A stretch of DNA of 64,000 nucleotides from Theocolax elegans (taxonomy: Eukaryota; Arthropoda; Insecta; Hymenoptera; Cerocephalidae), in NCBI GenBank assembly GCA_026168455.1, contig JANSJX010000042.1:62001-126000 (forward strand). Direction: 5' to 3'. Under the pieces are notes generated by a model. The model was not told the DNA's origin. It saw only the letters and a program-made list of their open reading frames with translations, and did no database searches. The translations under genes were made by a program, and so were the position numbers. Positions 35,913 through 47,862 of the stretch are shown here, in pieces (position 1 is the stretch's first letter; every line of letters begins with the position of its first letter).

Positions 35913-36384
35913 GGACCGGCACGACGCCAGAGTGGTGGGAGCGCACCTCGGCCGATCGCGAAAGTTAAGTAAAGTTCACTGCGGCTGGTACTTGGATGGG
36001 TGACCATTCTCGTACGGCTTTCGGGATCGGTTAGGTGTTTTTTTCGCACTTTACGTCGTGTGCGGGAGGTGTGAAACATACGGTGTCGGTATTAAGGCCG
36101 ACGCAATATAACCTGCCAAATAAAAGGAATGTTTTAATACACTGCCTTCTCGGAGGAGGTTTTCCTAATTGGCATTTATCTCACGGGGTTTGGCCAAAGG
36201 TTGTCCCTCTCTCCACGGGTATAACCCGGGCGAATGCGAGAAGATTTCTTAGGTTTGAATGTTAGGTAGTTTCGTTAGGAAATGACAAAAATAGGAAGGG
36301 TAAAAAGCAGGGTAAAGAAAGACACTCGTTAGGCCACACTAGGTTGCGGGTGGATAAACACCCCCCCCCCCCCCCAAAAAAAAA
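35913..36384 (+). mobile_element. 5S-derived SINE, subfamily B, in satellite
   Basis: Head with ggaccggcacgac, cctcggccgatcgcgaaagt, a box-A-like agttaagtaaag and box-C-like acttggatgggtgacc; long body ending in a run of C then A. The right target copy is actactggtata (36385-36396); the left copy is changed (aataatggtata). Confidence 0.9.
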
Positions 36385-37340
36385 ACTACTGGTATAAAAA
36401 TCCGAAAAATGCGTACTGTATAATCTATAGTAGCTTCTAATATTTCTGAATTAAGTTTTGAGGTTAGAATATAGTAAGCGAGACCAAAAGATCTGATTAT
36501 GTTCAAATTTGAGAAAGTATCGACTGTATAATTGTAAAAGAAGTATTTCTGGGTGACATACAGTGGACCGTATAGTCAACGGCATCAAAATAAAGAAAAA
36601 TTAGTGGTTCATACAGAGGGACAACGTAACTCTTCCATAATACATTAGCAATCATTTCTACTATTGACCTTCTTAAAGATGACGAACGTAAATTCGTATA
36701 CTACTGGTATAAAAATTCGAAAAATGCGTACTGTATAATCTATAGTGGCTTCTAATATTTCTGAATTAAGTTTTGAGGTTAGAATATAGTAAGCGAGACC
36801 AAAAGATCTGATTATGTTCAAATTTGAGAAAGTATCGACTGTATAATTGTAAAAGAAGTATTTCTGGGTGTCATACAGTGGACCGTATAGTCAACGGAAT
36901 CAAAATAAAGAAAAATTAGTGGTTCATACGGTGCGACAACGTAACTCTTCCATAATACATTAGCAATAATTTCTACTATTGACGTTCTTAAAGATGACGA
37001 ACGTTAATACGTATACTACTGGTATAAAAATCCGAAAAATCCGTACTGTATAATCTATAGTAGCTTATAATATTTCTGAATTAAGTTTTGAGTTTGGAAT
37101 ATAGTAAGCGAGACCAAAAGATCTCATTATGATCAAATTTGAGAAAGTATCGACTGTATAATTGTAAATGAGGTATTTCTGGGTGTCATACAGTGGACCG
37201 TATATTGAACGGAATCAAAATAAAGAAAAATTAGTTGTTCATACAGACGAACAACGTAACTCTTCCATAATACATTAGCAATAATTTCTACTATTGACCT
37301 TCATAAGATGACGAACGTAAATACGGATACTACTGGTATA

Positions 37341-37809
37341 GGACCGGCACGACGGCAGAGTGATGGGAGCGCACCTCGGCCGATCGCGAAAGTTAAGTAA
37401 AGTTCACTGCGGCTGGTACTTGGATGGGTGACCATTCTCGTACGGCTTTCGGGATCGGTTAGGTGTTTTTTTCGCACTTTACGTCGTGTGCGGGAGGTGT
37501 GAAACATACGGTGTCGGTATTAAGGCCGACGCAATATAACCTGCCACCTAAAAGGAATGTTTTAATACACTGCCTTCTCGGAGGAGGTTTTCCTAATTGG
37601 CATTTATCTCACGGGGTTTGGCCAAAGGTTGTCCCTCTCTCCACGGGTATAACCCGGGCGAATGCGAGAAGATTTCTTAGGTTTGGATGTTAGGTAGTTT
37701 CGTTAGGAAATGACAAAAATAGGAAGGGTAAAAAGCAGGGTAAAGAAAGACACTCGTTAGGCCACACTAGGTTGCTGGTGGATAAACACCCCCCCCCCCC
37801 AAAAAAAAA
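37341..37809 (+). mobile_element. 5S-derived SINE, subfamily B, same monomer site
   Basis: Almost identical to 35913-36384, inserted at the same actactggtata position (37329-37340 and 37810-37821). It ends with ten or more C followed by A. Confidence 0.9.
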
Positions 37810-38136
37810 ACTACTGGTATAAAAATCCGAAAAATGCGTACTGTATAATCTATAGTAGCTTCTAATATTTCTGAATTAAGTTTTGAGGTTAGAATATAGT
37901 AAGCGAGACCAAAAGATCTGATTAGGTTCGAATAAGAGAAAGTATCGACTGTAGAATTGTAAAAGAGGTATTTCTGGGTGTCATACAGTGGACCGTTTAA
38001 TGAACGGAATCAAAATAATGAAACTTTAGTGGTTCATACAGTGGGACAACGTAACTCTTCCATAATACATTAGCAATCATTTCTACTATTGACCTTCTTA
38101 AAGATGACGAACGTAAATCCGTATACTACTGGTATA

Positions 38137-38609
38137 GGACCGGCACGACGGCAGAGTGGTGGGAGCGCACCTCGGCCGATCACGAAAGTTAAGCAAAGTT
38201 TACTGCGGCTGGTATTTGGATGGGTGACCATTTTCGTACGGCTTTCGGGATCGGTTAGGTGTTTTTTCCGCACTTTACGTCGTGTGCTGGAGGTGTTAAA
38301 CATACGGTGGCGGTGTCAAGGCCTACGCAATGTGACCTTGCTACCTAAACAGAATATTTCAATACACCGCCTTCTCGGAGGAGGTTTTCCTAATTGGCAT
38401 TTTTCCTACGGGGTTTGGCCATAGGTTTTCCCTCTCTCCACGGGTATAACCCGGGCGAATGCGAGAAGATTTCTTAGGTTAGGATGTTAGGTAGTTTCGT
38501 TAGGAAATGACAAAAATAGGAAGGGTAAAAGGCAGGGTAAAGAAAGACACTTGTTAGGCCACACTAGGCTGCGGGTGGAATAAACCCCCCCCCCCCCACC
38601 CCAAAAAAA
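38137..38609 (+). mobile_element. 5S-derived SINE, subfamily B, same monomer site
   Basis: Same family and same junction as 37341, with a few differences in the head (agttaagcaaag) shared with the copy at 40648. It ends in a C-run with an internal A, then A. Confidence 0.9.
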
Positions 38610-39606
38610 ACTACTGGTATAAAAATCCGAAAAATGCGTACTGTATAATCTATAGTAGCTTCTAATATTTCTGAATTAAGTTTTAAGGTTAGAATATAAT
38701 AAGCGAGACCAAAAGATCTGATTATGTTCAAATTTGAGAAAGTATCCACTGTAGAATTGTAAAAGAGGTATTTCTGGGTGTCATACAGTGGACCGTATAG
38801 TGAACGGAATCAAAATAAAGAAAAATTAGTGGTTTATACAGAGGGACAACGTAACTCTTCCATAATACATTAGCAATCATTTCTACTATTGACCTTCTTA
38901 AAGATGACAAACGTAAATACGTCTACTACTGGTATAAAAATCCGAAAAATGCGTACTGTATAATCTATAGTAGCTTCTAATATTTCTGAATTAAGTTTTG
39001 AGGTTAGAATATAGTAAGCGAGACCAAAAGATCTGATTATGTTCAAATTTGAGAAAGTATCGACTGTATAATTGTAAAAGAGGTATTTCTGGGTGTCATA
39101 CAGTGGACCGTATAGTGAACGGAATCAAAATAAAGAAAAATTAGTGGTTCATACAGAGGGACAACGTAACTCTTCCATAATACATTAGCAATCATTTCTA
39201 CTATTGACCTTCTTAAAGATGACGAACGTAAATCCGTATACTACTGGTATAAAAATCCGAAAAATGTGTACTGTACAATCTATAGTAGCTTCTAATATTT
39301 CTGAATTAAGTTTTGATGTTAGAATATAGTAAGCGAGACCGAAAGATCTGATTATGTTCAAACTAAAGAAAGTATCGACTGTATAATTGTAAAAGAGGTA
39401 TTTCTGGGTGTCATACAGTGGACCGTATAGTCAACGGAATCAAAATAAAGAAAAATTAGTGGTTCATACAGAGGGACAACGTAACTCTTCCATAATACAT
39501 TAGCAATAAGTTCTACTATTGACCTTCTTAAAGATGACAAACGTAAATACGTCTACTACTGGTATAAAAATCCGAAAAATGTGTACTGTACAATCTATAG
39601 TAGCTT

Positions 39607-39705
39607 ATTAACAGCACTGCTAACCTCAGTTTTCACGCAACGGACGATGGCGCGAATAAATAGGCGTTTCCGGAAATTCAAAGTTTCAATAAACGGTGTG
39701 TGTAC
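39607..39705. mobile_element. Right half of the palindromic element, in satellite
   Basis: Matches the loop and right arm of 32397-32566, with the left arm missing; the monomer sequence tagctt joins directly to the loop. The same right flank (atacaaacattgcc) follows both copies, so they share one origin and the left arm was lost by deletion or exchange. Confidence 0.75.
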
Positions 39706-40647
39706 ATACAAACATTGCCTACTATATAATTTATAGTAGCTTATAATATTTCTGAATTAAGTTTTGAGGTTAGAATATAGTAAGCGAGACCGAAAGATCT
39801 GATTATGTTCAAATTTGAGAAAGTATCGACTGTATAATTGTAAAAGAGGTATTTCTGGGTGTCATACAGTGGACCGTATAGTGAACGGAATCAAAATAAA
39901 GAAAAATTAGTGGTTTATACAGAGGGACAACGTAACTCTTCCATAATACATTAGCAATCATTTCTACTATTGACCTTCTTAAAGATGACGAACGTAAATC
40001 CGTATACTACTGGTATAAAAATCCGAAAAATGCGTACTGTATAATCTATAGTAGCTTCTAATATTTCTGAATTAAGTTTTGATGTTAGAATATAGTAAGC
40101 GAGACCAAAAGATCTGATTATGTTCAAACTAAAGAAAGTATCGACTGTATAATTGTAAAAGAGGTATTTCTGGGTGTCATACAGTGGACCGTATAGTCAA
40201 CGGAATCAAAATAAAGAAAAATTAGTGGTTCATACGGTGCGACAACGTAACTCTTCCATAATACATTAGCAATCATTTCTACTATTGACCTTCTTAAAGA
40301 TGACAAACGTAAATACGTCTACTACTGGTATAAAAATCCGAAAAATGTGTACTGTACAATCTATAGTAGCTTCTAATATTTCTGAATTAAGTTTTAAGGT
40401 TAGAATATAGTAAGCGAGACCGAAAGATCTGATTATGTTCAAATTTGAGAAAGTATCGACTGTATAATTGTAAAAGAGGTATTTCTGGGTGTCATACAGT
40501 GGACCGTATAGTGAACGGAATCAAAATAAAGAAAAATTAGTGGTTCATACAGAGGGACAACGTAACTCTTCCATAATACATTAGCAATAAGTTCTACTAT
40601 TGACCTTCTTAAAGATGACGAACGTAAATCCGTATACTACTGGTATA

Positions 40648-40790
40648 GGACCGGCACGACGGCAGAGTGGTGGGAGCGCACCTCGGCCGATCACGAAAGT
40701 TAAGCAAAGTTTACTGCGGCTGGTATTTGGATGGGTGACCATTTTCGTACGGCTTTCGGGATCGGTTAGGTGTTTTTTCCGCACTTTACG
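40648..40790 (+). mobile_element. 5S-derived SINE, subfamily B, truncated at 3' end
   Basis: Contains the 5S-like head and box-C-like region, then stops after cactttacg and runs into diverged satellite (actgaacggaatgaaaataa). It sits at the same actactggtata junction as the other subfamily B copies. Confidence 0.85.
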
Positions 40791-40840
40791 CCTTACTGAA
40801 CGGAATGAAAATAATTAAATATTAGTGGTTGATATTGTGG

Positions 40841-42080
40841 GCCGACGCTGAAAACAGATTAGGAGATAAGTCCACACTGGGATACAGGCTTCTCTAAACG
40901 AAAGTGCTGCGTTTACTCTTTTATTTAGGACGTATTTTGTCCTCTTTTAGTAAAGCAAGCGCCCGAATGTAGCGCTCGCGTTACTCTATGTATCCTTATT
41001 ACAATATTGCTTTTAAATTCATTGCATAACAGATAAGGACGTAGTATCAAACGTCTAAATTTGGATGGTTGGTCTCTGTTTTTGATCAGAATCATGTGAA
41101 AGGATCTGACGGGCTAGGTAGCTGTATATAATGGCTCTCGCGCCTATACTTGCTGCAGGCGCTATTGCGCCTTTTGATTTTGAAAGTTTTAATGGTTTTT
41201 AGTAATTTGAGTCACTAGAGGAAGGTTCAAGGAAGTAGTTTTTATTGTATTCAAAATAAGTTTATTGGGTCGTTTAAATATAACAAACTTATGCAAGTAA
41301 TTTAATACGCACGGAATATAAATTGCAGAATACAAAATTTTATTTCCTTATCAAAGACATATTTTGCGGGACGTTCGGATAACATACGTTATCGCAGTTA
41401 ATTTTAAAGAGTTTTTTTAACTCAAATTCTCTTTCACTAATAAATTTATTTTTCTAAATAAAACTTTTGTATTATAAGGAAAATACGCAAGTAACATTTT
41501 TTATTACCAAAGTAATTTATTTTAGAGAACTTTTATTTCTGAATAAAACTTAATTTTTCAAATAAAATTTTTTTTTAACAAAACTTGTCTTTACAAATAT
41601 AATCTTTAAATAACAGTTTATCTTAAATTAAATACAACATTTAGAATAATTAATTTAATGTCAAACAACTTAATCATAGATACCTTCATAAGGTTTGAGG
41701 TCGACTTGTTAACTTTTTCTTTAGTATCAACTTGTAGTATCGCTACGCTTTATATTGTAAATAAATTCTTTGTTATAGTTAACATCGATGCAGTCGCACT
41801 TATACTAAAAGGAACACGTGTACTAATTTTTGTTGCACAAGATAAACATAATAAAAAAGATAAAGATTTATTGTAAACTAATAAACAATAAGTGTTATCA
41901 CAAAGGTTAAACAAAAATAATTTTTTTATACTGATTTAAATACAGGCAGTTTTATGAGATATCTACTGCAATGTATTCCAGTGTAATTGTGATTTACACA
42001 CATGTAATCAGACATAGTAAGAAGCTCGGTCACTTTTTCAGTGCCAAAGTTGAAATCGCTAATAATCGTTGTAACATAAA
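40841..42080. other. Spacer beyond the satellite, no gene seen
   Basis: Mixed sequence with a GC-richer part near 40860-41180 and AT-rich DNA after it. A 72-codon frame (41658-41876) shows no domain. Nothing else is supported. Confidence 0.4.
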
Positions 42081-42582
42081 TCTATTTAAACCTTTTTTGT
42101 CTATTTTGAGTGATTAATGCATTATGCTTTTTTCTATATGTAAATAAAAAAAATTGGAAGAAGATAAGAATTATCTTTATCATGTCTAAATGAAAAACAT
42201 GGTATTCCTTTGAAATACAGTTGTATCACAAAATTTATAAAGAATAATACTTTTCATATAACAAACTAAAATAAATTTTTATACTGACTGGTGCAGTTCA
42301 TATTCTTACCTACTACAATTGCGTTATTTAATCTGTTTAAACCTTTTTTGTCTATTTTGAGTGTTTAATGTATTATGCTTTTTTCTATATGTAAATAAAA
42401 AAAATTGGAAAAAGATAAGAACTATTATCTTTATCATGTCTCAATGAAAAACATGGTAGTCCTTTGAAATACAGTTGTATCACAAAATTTATAAAGAATA
42501 ATACTTTTCATATAACAAACTAAAATAAATTTTTATACTGACTGGTGCAGTTCATATTTTTACCTACTACAATTGCGTTATT
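42081..42582. repeat. Two tandem copies of a 251-bp unit
   Basis: 42081-42331 and 42332-42582 are over 90 percent alike by eye, each starting tct[a/g]tttaaaccttttttg and ending actacaattgcgttatt. No coding potential. It lies just downstream of the intact YR gene. Confidence 0.85.
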
Positions 42583-42634
42583 GTTATATTTAATGACTCT
42601 TAAAATTAATAATACTTTGACAAAAACCTATATT

Positions 42635-43044
42635 TTATAAAGATTTTCGCTTAATTGCCATTTCAACCCAATGTTGAACATTACTTATAGTAATGTTAAA
42701 TTTAGATGGCGATTTGGCTAAAAATTTTGAACATGTTTTGGCAGAAGGCACCTTCCTGGCTTGAATGTACTGGTTGAATTTCGCATAAATGAAATTCGGT
42801 ATGGTGTTTCTTTGCGATATATCATTTTTATTTGCCGAGCGCTTTCGTTCAGAATGTATCCAGATCCTTACTTGAGGTTCAGTTCTTAATTTCAAAATTG
42901 TATCAGTTGTAGTTGAAAGAAAAGCTCTTATTTCTGATGCAGTTGGAACTTTCATTTGGGTATTTAGAGCATCTGGAAAACGAGCCAAGAGGGCATTAAT
43001 TGAATCCTTGGACCACGGCAACTTTCGATGAGATTTCGATGGTT
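42635..43044 (-). CDS. Tyrosine-recombinase gene copy 1, C-terminal exon
   Basis: Encodes about 135 residues and a stop at 42635. The exon begins after a good acceptor (tttttttcgacag, minus strand, ending 43045). It starts with two bases of a split codon, which fits exactly the one base left by the donor at 50753, giving a continuous frame with the large exon. It contains PWSKDSINALLARF and two copies of a motif of about 45 residues: KVPTASEIRAFLS...VRIWIHSERKR and KVPSAKTCSKFLA...VQHWVEMAIKRK. From memory of the family, related animal YR genes end in a similar W...VP..C..V..W module; its role is unknown. The intron link is inferred and not shown. Confidence 0.65.
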
Positions 43045-43383
43045 CTGTCGAAAAAAAACAAATATATTATTGTATAAATAATATATGATTGATTTTGAAA
43101 GTCCCTTGAAAGGGTTATTTATGTATAAATAAAAGAATAAAACGTTTATTTCATGTATATGATCAGAAATGCCTACGATTATCATCTTTAAATTCAACAT
43201 TTATTCAGTTTGGAAAAGGTTAAAGTAGAATAAAAACATCATTTTGTAACATCAAGTTTTAAATTCAACTTCAGCAATCCTAACAAGTTTTTGCCACTTA
43301 GTACTCTACAATAAGAAAATAGACGAAACAATTTTAAATTATTGTACTGAACAAATAAACCTATATCTACCTATCTATCTATC

Positions 43384-43580
43384 TATCTTACTCATTCTCT
43401 CTCTCTCTCTCTCTTTCACACAGACTCAGCCACTCTCTCTCTTTCACACAGACTCAGCCACTCTCTCTCTTTCACACAGACTCAGCCACTCTCTCTCTCT
43501 CTCCCTCCTTCTCACTCTCTCTCTCTCACTCTGTCACTCTCTCTCAGTCTCTCACTCTCTGTCTCTCTCCCTCTCTCTTT
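43384..43580. repeat. CT-rich microsatellite
   Basis: ctctct runs with three copies of a 27-bp unit containing cacacagactcagcc. It borders the 5' end of the LINE. Confidence 0.9.
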
Positions 43581-46214
43581 ATATTTTTCGATTTAATTGC
43601 CAATTTAAGCTTACAATTCGAGCATATTGTTATTACGGGAGATTTTAACATTAATTTTAGCAGACCGACCACCGCCGTTGATTTTATGCTGTCGCGACTA
43701 AGCGAGCTTAATTTGATGTTAATCCCGTCCGAGCCTACGCATCATGCTCACTGTGCGGGTTACATGTCCCACACTTGGCTCGATATTTTTATCTTACGTG
43801 ACTCAGAGTCGCAATATGGCTATTCAAAGTCTGAGATGCCGTTCTTGGCAGATTCCGGGCATGACGCGATCATGATTAGTTTGGATTTGCGGAGACCGAG
43901 GTACATTCCGACCAAATATGGGGCACGTCGATTGGGGGGGCTCGATAGCGAGTGTTTCGCTCGAAATTTCAATTTTGCTTTGGACCCCGCGTTTGCTGAT
44001 TGTCCCTTGGGTATGCCTACTGATTCGAGAACAAGCATAAATCGTAATCATGACCTCGATCATATTCATGATCACAGTCTTGCCCGTGGGTTTGGCTACA
44101 GCGCTGCTATTGACTCGGCTGTGCGGAGTTTGGGCGACGCCATTGTGGGCACGTTCGATCGACTGGCGCCATTAAAAATGTTTACTACTAACTCGAAACG
44201 TAAGCCCTGGATCACGCCTAATGTGAGTAGCCTAATCAGGGAGAGGAAGCTAGCGTATCACGACGCCAAGCGTAATAATGACACTGTTTGTTTCGAACGT
44301 TATCGCCGTCTTTGGGCGGCTGCCTCGAGCGCCCTTGAGGCAGCAAAATTTGATTATATAAATCGCGAGCTCAATGAGGCCGCCGATGCCAAGTCAAAAT
44401 GGCGTATTTTGAAAAGTTATGGTGTTTCAGGTCGCTCGAGGCCCTCTCCCTCTGCGTTGTTTTCGCTAGACGATTTAAATGCGCATTATGCGAGTATTTC
44501 TAGCCGCTCCGACCCAGTTTCGCGTCATGTGCTGGCTGATGTGTTAACGTTTGCCCCGGTCATGGCCTCGAGTCACTTTGACTTTGGGCAGATTAGTGTT
44601 GCCGACGTCGGCAAGGCTTTGGGAAGGGCGACCTCGAGTGCAACTGGTATGGATGGCATTTCGGTTCCTATGCTCAGGCTTGCGAGCTCGTCCGTCCTGG
44701 GCCACCTGGCAAGCGTCTTTGATGCCTCGCTTCGGTCGGGCTACTTTCCCTCACAATGGAAGAGGGCACTGCTGTACCCGCTGACTAAGTCCAGTGCGTG
44801 CAGCAGTATCGCTGATACTAGACCTATCGCGCGGCTGAGCGAGGTGTCGAAGTTGCTCGAACGGGTTGTTCATGGGCAGCTGTTGGGGTACTTGGAGGAG
44901 AATGATCTTCTCTCCTGCAGACAGGCCGGATTCCGTCGGGGTCATAGCACGCAGACGGCGTTGCTCGGGGTGCTGGAGGACGTGCGCCGGGGAATCGATC
45001 AACGTATGATGACTTTACTGGTCCTATTCGATTTTTCTAAGGCCTTTGATACGGTCCCCCATGGCGCGCTTCTTCGTAAGCTTCGAGCGATTGGCTGTTC
45101 GGAGACTGTTGTGCATTGGTTTTATACGTATCTTCAGGGTCGCACGCAGGCTGTTGAGGTCGATGGGGGCAACCGTTCTGGATGGTCCGCTGTCCATACG
45201 GGCGTCCCTCAGGGCAGTGTCCTGAGTCCCCTCCTATTCTCAATCTTTATTAATGACCTGCCTGCGGTCCTGGAATATTCGAAGCATATGATTTTCGCAG
45301 ATGATACACAGCTCTATTATTCATTTTCCCCTGCGGAGTTCGGCCTGGCTGTGGAGAGGGTGACTCGTGATGCGGGTGCGGTGGCTGATTGGGCGTTGGT
45401 GAATGGTTTGGCGTTGAATGTCTCCAAGACTAAGATTATTTTGATGGGCAGTCAGCTATACATTTCCAGGTTTGATCTTGGAGACATTGAGCGTGTATGT
45501 GTGAATGGCGTGCCGCTGCCATATGAGGTTGCCGTCAGGTCACTGGGGGTGTGGATTACACCATCCATTGATTGGAGCAAGCATGTGTCGTCGGTCGCGC
45601 AAAGCGTTCATGGAGTGTTGCACACTCTCAGATTTTACAGACGAGCTTTGTCTAGAGAGTCCAGAAAGTCACTGGTCGAGAGCTTGATCTGGCCTCACTT
45701 GGATTATGCGTGTGCGGTCTACAACGACGTTGATCGTACGCGTGAACTTAAACTGCAAAGGCTAGTTAATGCGTGTGTGCGCTTTGTCTGGGGTAACATT
45801 CCCAGGAGGGCGCACGTCACGCCATACCGATTAGAAATGGGTTGGCTGTCCGCCGGGCTCAGGCGACTTTACCTCATTGGCTCATTGGCATATAAGATCA
45901 TTTCCACCGCTTCACCGTCATACCTCAGTAATCATTTCACTCTGACAGATTCCCGCCCCGATATCCGCACCTCCTCCCGTTTTCAGCGCAGACCTCTCAC
46001 CTATCATCCACCCAGAACTGAGGCGCTGAATCAGTCGTTCTCTATCACTGCCTCCAGACTCCTTAATAGCTTTCCCGACTTGACCTTTGACCCCGACCAT
46101 CTCCATTCATTTCAGCGTCAACTGCGTGAACATTTAACTGAGCTCGACCGCCAGACATGGGTCAGACGCGTTGATGAAGAGGGCATTGTCTTGTCCGAGA
46201 TTCCGCCGTGGTAG
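43581..46214 (+). CDS. LINE (non-LTR retrotransposon) ORF2: endonuclease end and reverse transcriptase
   Basis: Polymerase of a non-LTR retrotransposon. The frame is open from the CT-array junction, so the protein is 5' truncated: it starts inside the endonuclease domain (VITGDFNINF, then DSGHDAIMISLDL). The RT follows with RPIARLSEVSKLLERVV, AGFRRGHSTQTALL, LFDFSKAFDTVPH, GVPQGSVLSPLLFSIFINDLP and the catalytic FADD at 45294-45305, then the thumb and a C-terminal region to EIPPW. The internal Met at 43686 gives 842 residues and is probably not the native start. No stop or frameshift is seen, so this copy is young. The 3' UTR and tail suggest an R1/jockey-group element, but the clade is not certain. 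Confidence 0.9.
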   Translation: MFFDLIANLSLQFEHIVITGDFNINFSRPTTAVDFMLSRLSELNLMLIPSEPTHHAHCAGYMSHTWLDIFILRDSESQYGYSKSEMPFLADSGHDAIMISLDLRRPRYIPTKYGARRLGGLDSECFARNFNFALDPAFADCPLGMPTDSRTSINRNHDLDHIHDHSLARGFGYSAAIDSAVRSLGDAIVGTFDRLAPLKMFTTNSKRKPWITPNVSSLIRERKLAYHDAKRNNDTVCFERYRRLWAAASSALEAAKFDYINRELNEAADAKSKWRILKSYGVSGRSRPSPSALFSLDDLNAHYASISSRSDPVSRHVLADVLTFAPVMASSHFDFGQISVADVGKALGRATSSATGMDGISVPMLRLASSSVLGHLASVFDASLRSGYFPSQWKRALLYPLTKSSACSSIADTRPIARLSEVSKLLERVVHGQLLGYLEENDLLSCRQAGFRRGHSTQTALLGVLEDVRRGIDQRMMTLLVLFDFSKAFDTVPHGALLRKLRAIGCSETVVHWFYTYLQGRTQAVEVDGGNRSGWSAVHTGVPQGSVLSPLLFSIFINDLPAVLEYSKHMIFADDTQLYYSFSPAEFGLAVERVTRDAGAVADWALVNGLALNVSKTKIILMGSQLYISRFDLGDIERVCVNGVPLPYEVAVRSLGVWITPSIDWSKHVSSVAQSVHGVLHTLRFYRRALSRESRKSLVESLIWPHLDYACAVYNDVDRTRELKLQRLVNACVRFVWGNIPRRAHVTPYRLEMGWLSAGLRRLYLIGSLAYKIISTASPSYLSNHFTLTDSRPDIRTSSRFQRRPLTYHPPRTEALNQSFSITASRLLNSFPDLTFDPDHLHSFQRQLREHLTELDRQTWVRRVDEEGIVLSEIPPW

Positions 46215-47098
46215 ACCGCACGCGCACCGCGCTAATGGTCTGTAATAAGCGGTTTCAGCGTGCATGCTGGGTCGGAGCGACCGTTCTACTCTGTGTTTTG
46301 CTTTGTGTGATGCTGGATGCGAGCTTATTGTACATGGAATCGTCGGGTGGCTGTGTATGCTTGTGTGTGTTCGCGTGGTCAAGCGATCAAGTTATTGTAT
46401 GCTATGGGCTGTGCTTTATGTTAATTTATTTATTTATTGCGACTCTGTATTGCGCCTAGAGCACTTTGTCCTTAGTTTTTAGTTCTCAGTTTTTAGTTTT
46501 CAATCACCTAGTCATTTAGTCATCTAGTCATTTAGTCACTTAGCCACTCAGCCATTTAGTCATTCAGTCATCTAGTCGGCTATTCACCTAGTCATAATCA
46601 TATATTCATTTCATTCATTTGCGTATTTCTATAGTTTTTATAGTTATTTTATTTCATTCAACCTGTTGGCGTTATATACATCTATATATTTATTGCATAT
46701 GTCATTTTATTTATTCTATTACATTTTATCTCATCACCCACTATCCTAAAATGCTATGTTTTCTTGCTATTTTAATTTTTGATTTATACTCGCTACATCT
46801 GCAATTCATATATATATATATATATATCTATTTTAACTTATGCTAAACTTACTGCCATTACGCCATTAACAGTACACATGTTTATACTCATGTTTATGTT
46901 TGGTTACGCTTATTTTTAAGGGATCAATTTTGTATTATTAGCGATTATTACCGCTTACTCGATTGCGTTTTATGCGTTTTGTTGTATCAAAAGAATATTT
47001 ATCAAGCTAAATTAATGTATTTATTACTATGTAATTTGTGCTACTTTGGGGGCTTGCCCCCGTAGCCTAATAAATTTTTATCAATCAATCAATCAATC
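46215..47098 (+). mobile_element. LINE 3' UTR with (ATCA)n tail
   Basis: About 880 bp after the stop. It contains repeated tttagtcat/ctagtcat motifs (46500-46600) and ends taataaatttttatcaatca followed by further atca repeats, a short-repeat tail in place of poly(A). The same sequence recurs at 48070-48952. Confidence 0.9.
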
Positions 47099-47663
47099 TC
47101 TATGACTCTCTTACTCTCTCTCTCCCTCTCTCACTCTCTCACTCCCTCTCTCTGTCTCTCTCTCTCACTCTCTCTCTCACTCTCTCTCTCTCACTCTCTC
47201 TCTTTCTCTCTCTCACTCTCTCACTCTCTCTCTATTCCTCTCTCTCCCTCTCTCTCTCTCTCTCTCACTCTCTCTCTCACTCTCTTTCACTCACTCTCTC
47301 ACTCTCTCACTCTCTCTCTATCCCTCTCTCTCTATGTCTCTCTTTCTCTCTCTCACTCTCTCTCTTTCTCTCTCTCACTCTCTCTCTCACTCTCTTTCAC
47401 TCACTCTCTCACTCTCTCACTCCCTCTCTCTGTCTCTCTCTTTCTCACTCTCTCTCTTTCTCTCTCTCACTCTCTCTCTCTCTCTCCCTCTCTCTCTATG
47501 TCTCTCTTTCTCTCTCTCACTCTCTTTCACTCACTCTCTCACTCTCTCTCTCTCACTCTCTCTCTCTCACTCTCTCTCTCTCCCTCTCTCTCTCCCTCTC
47601 TCTCTATGTCTCTCTTTCTCTCTCTCACTCTCTCACTCTCTCACTCTCTCACTCTCTCTCTCA

Positions 47664-47696
<33 letters not shown>

Positions 47697-47862
47697 TCTC
47701 TCCCTCTCTCTCTCCCTCTCTCACTCTCTCTCTCTCACTCCCTCTCTCTGTCTCTCTCTTTCTCACTCTCTCTCTCTCACTCCCTCTCTCTGTCTCTCTC
47801 TTTCTCACTCTCTCTCTATTCCTCTCTCTCCCTCTCTCTCTATGTCTCTCTTTCTCTCTCTC
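47099..47862. repeat. CT-rich microsatellite between LINE copies
   Basis: Dense ctctct/cactct/tgtctc repeats of about 760 bp. Long frames in both directions here are Ser/Leu or Arg/Glu repeats from the microsatellite and are not genes. Confidence 0.95.

Larger units (their letters stand above)
31300..40840. repeat. Satellite array, ~313-bp monomer
   Basis: About eighteen recognisable monomers, each containing actactggtataaaaatccg, gaaagtatcgactgta and catacagtggacc blocks; the monomer start block recurs near 32868, 33182, 33498, 34226, 34540, 34853, 35588, 36387, 36700, 37015, 37811, 38612, 38927, 39239, 39554, 40009 and 40321. Spacings without insertions are 312-316 bp. Monomers at the left edge (31300-32590) are strongly diverged, as expected at the border of an array kept uniform by unequal exchange. 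Seven SINEs and a palindromic element are embedded. Confidence 0.92.

Noticed and set aside
31592..38424. Recurrent frames such as MKQGKPHPRW and MFFSHFTSCAGG in the satellite region
   Set aside because: They are read-through of 5S-derived SINE copies, present in every copy on both strands.
32868..40640. CRISPR-like array
   Set aside because: Monomers are ~313 bp, contiguous and without unique spacers; this is a eukaryotic satellite.
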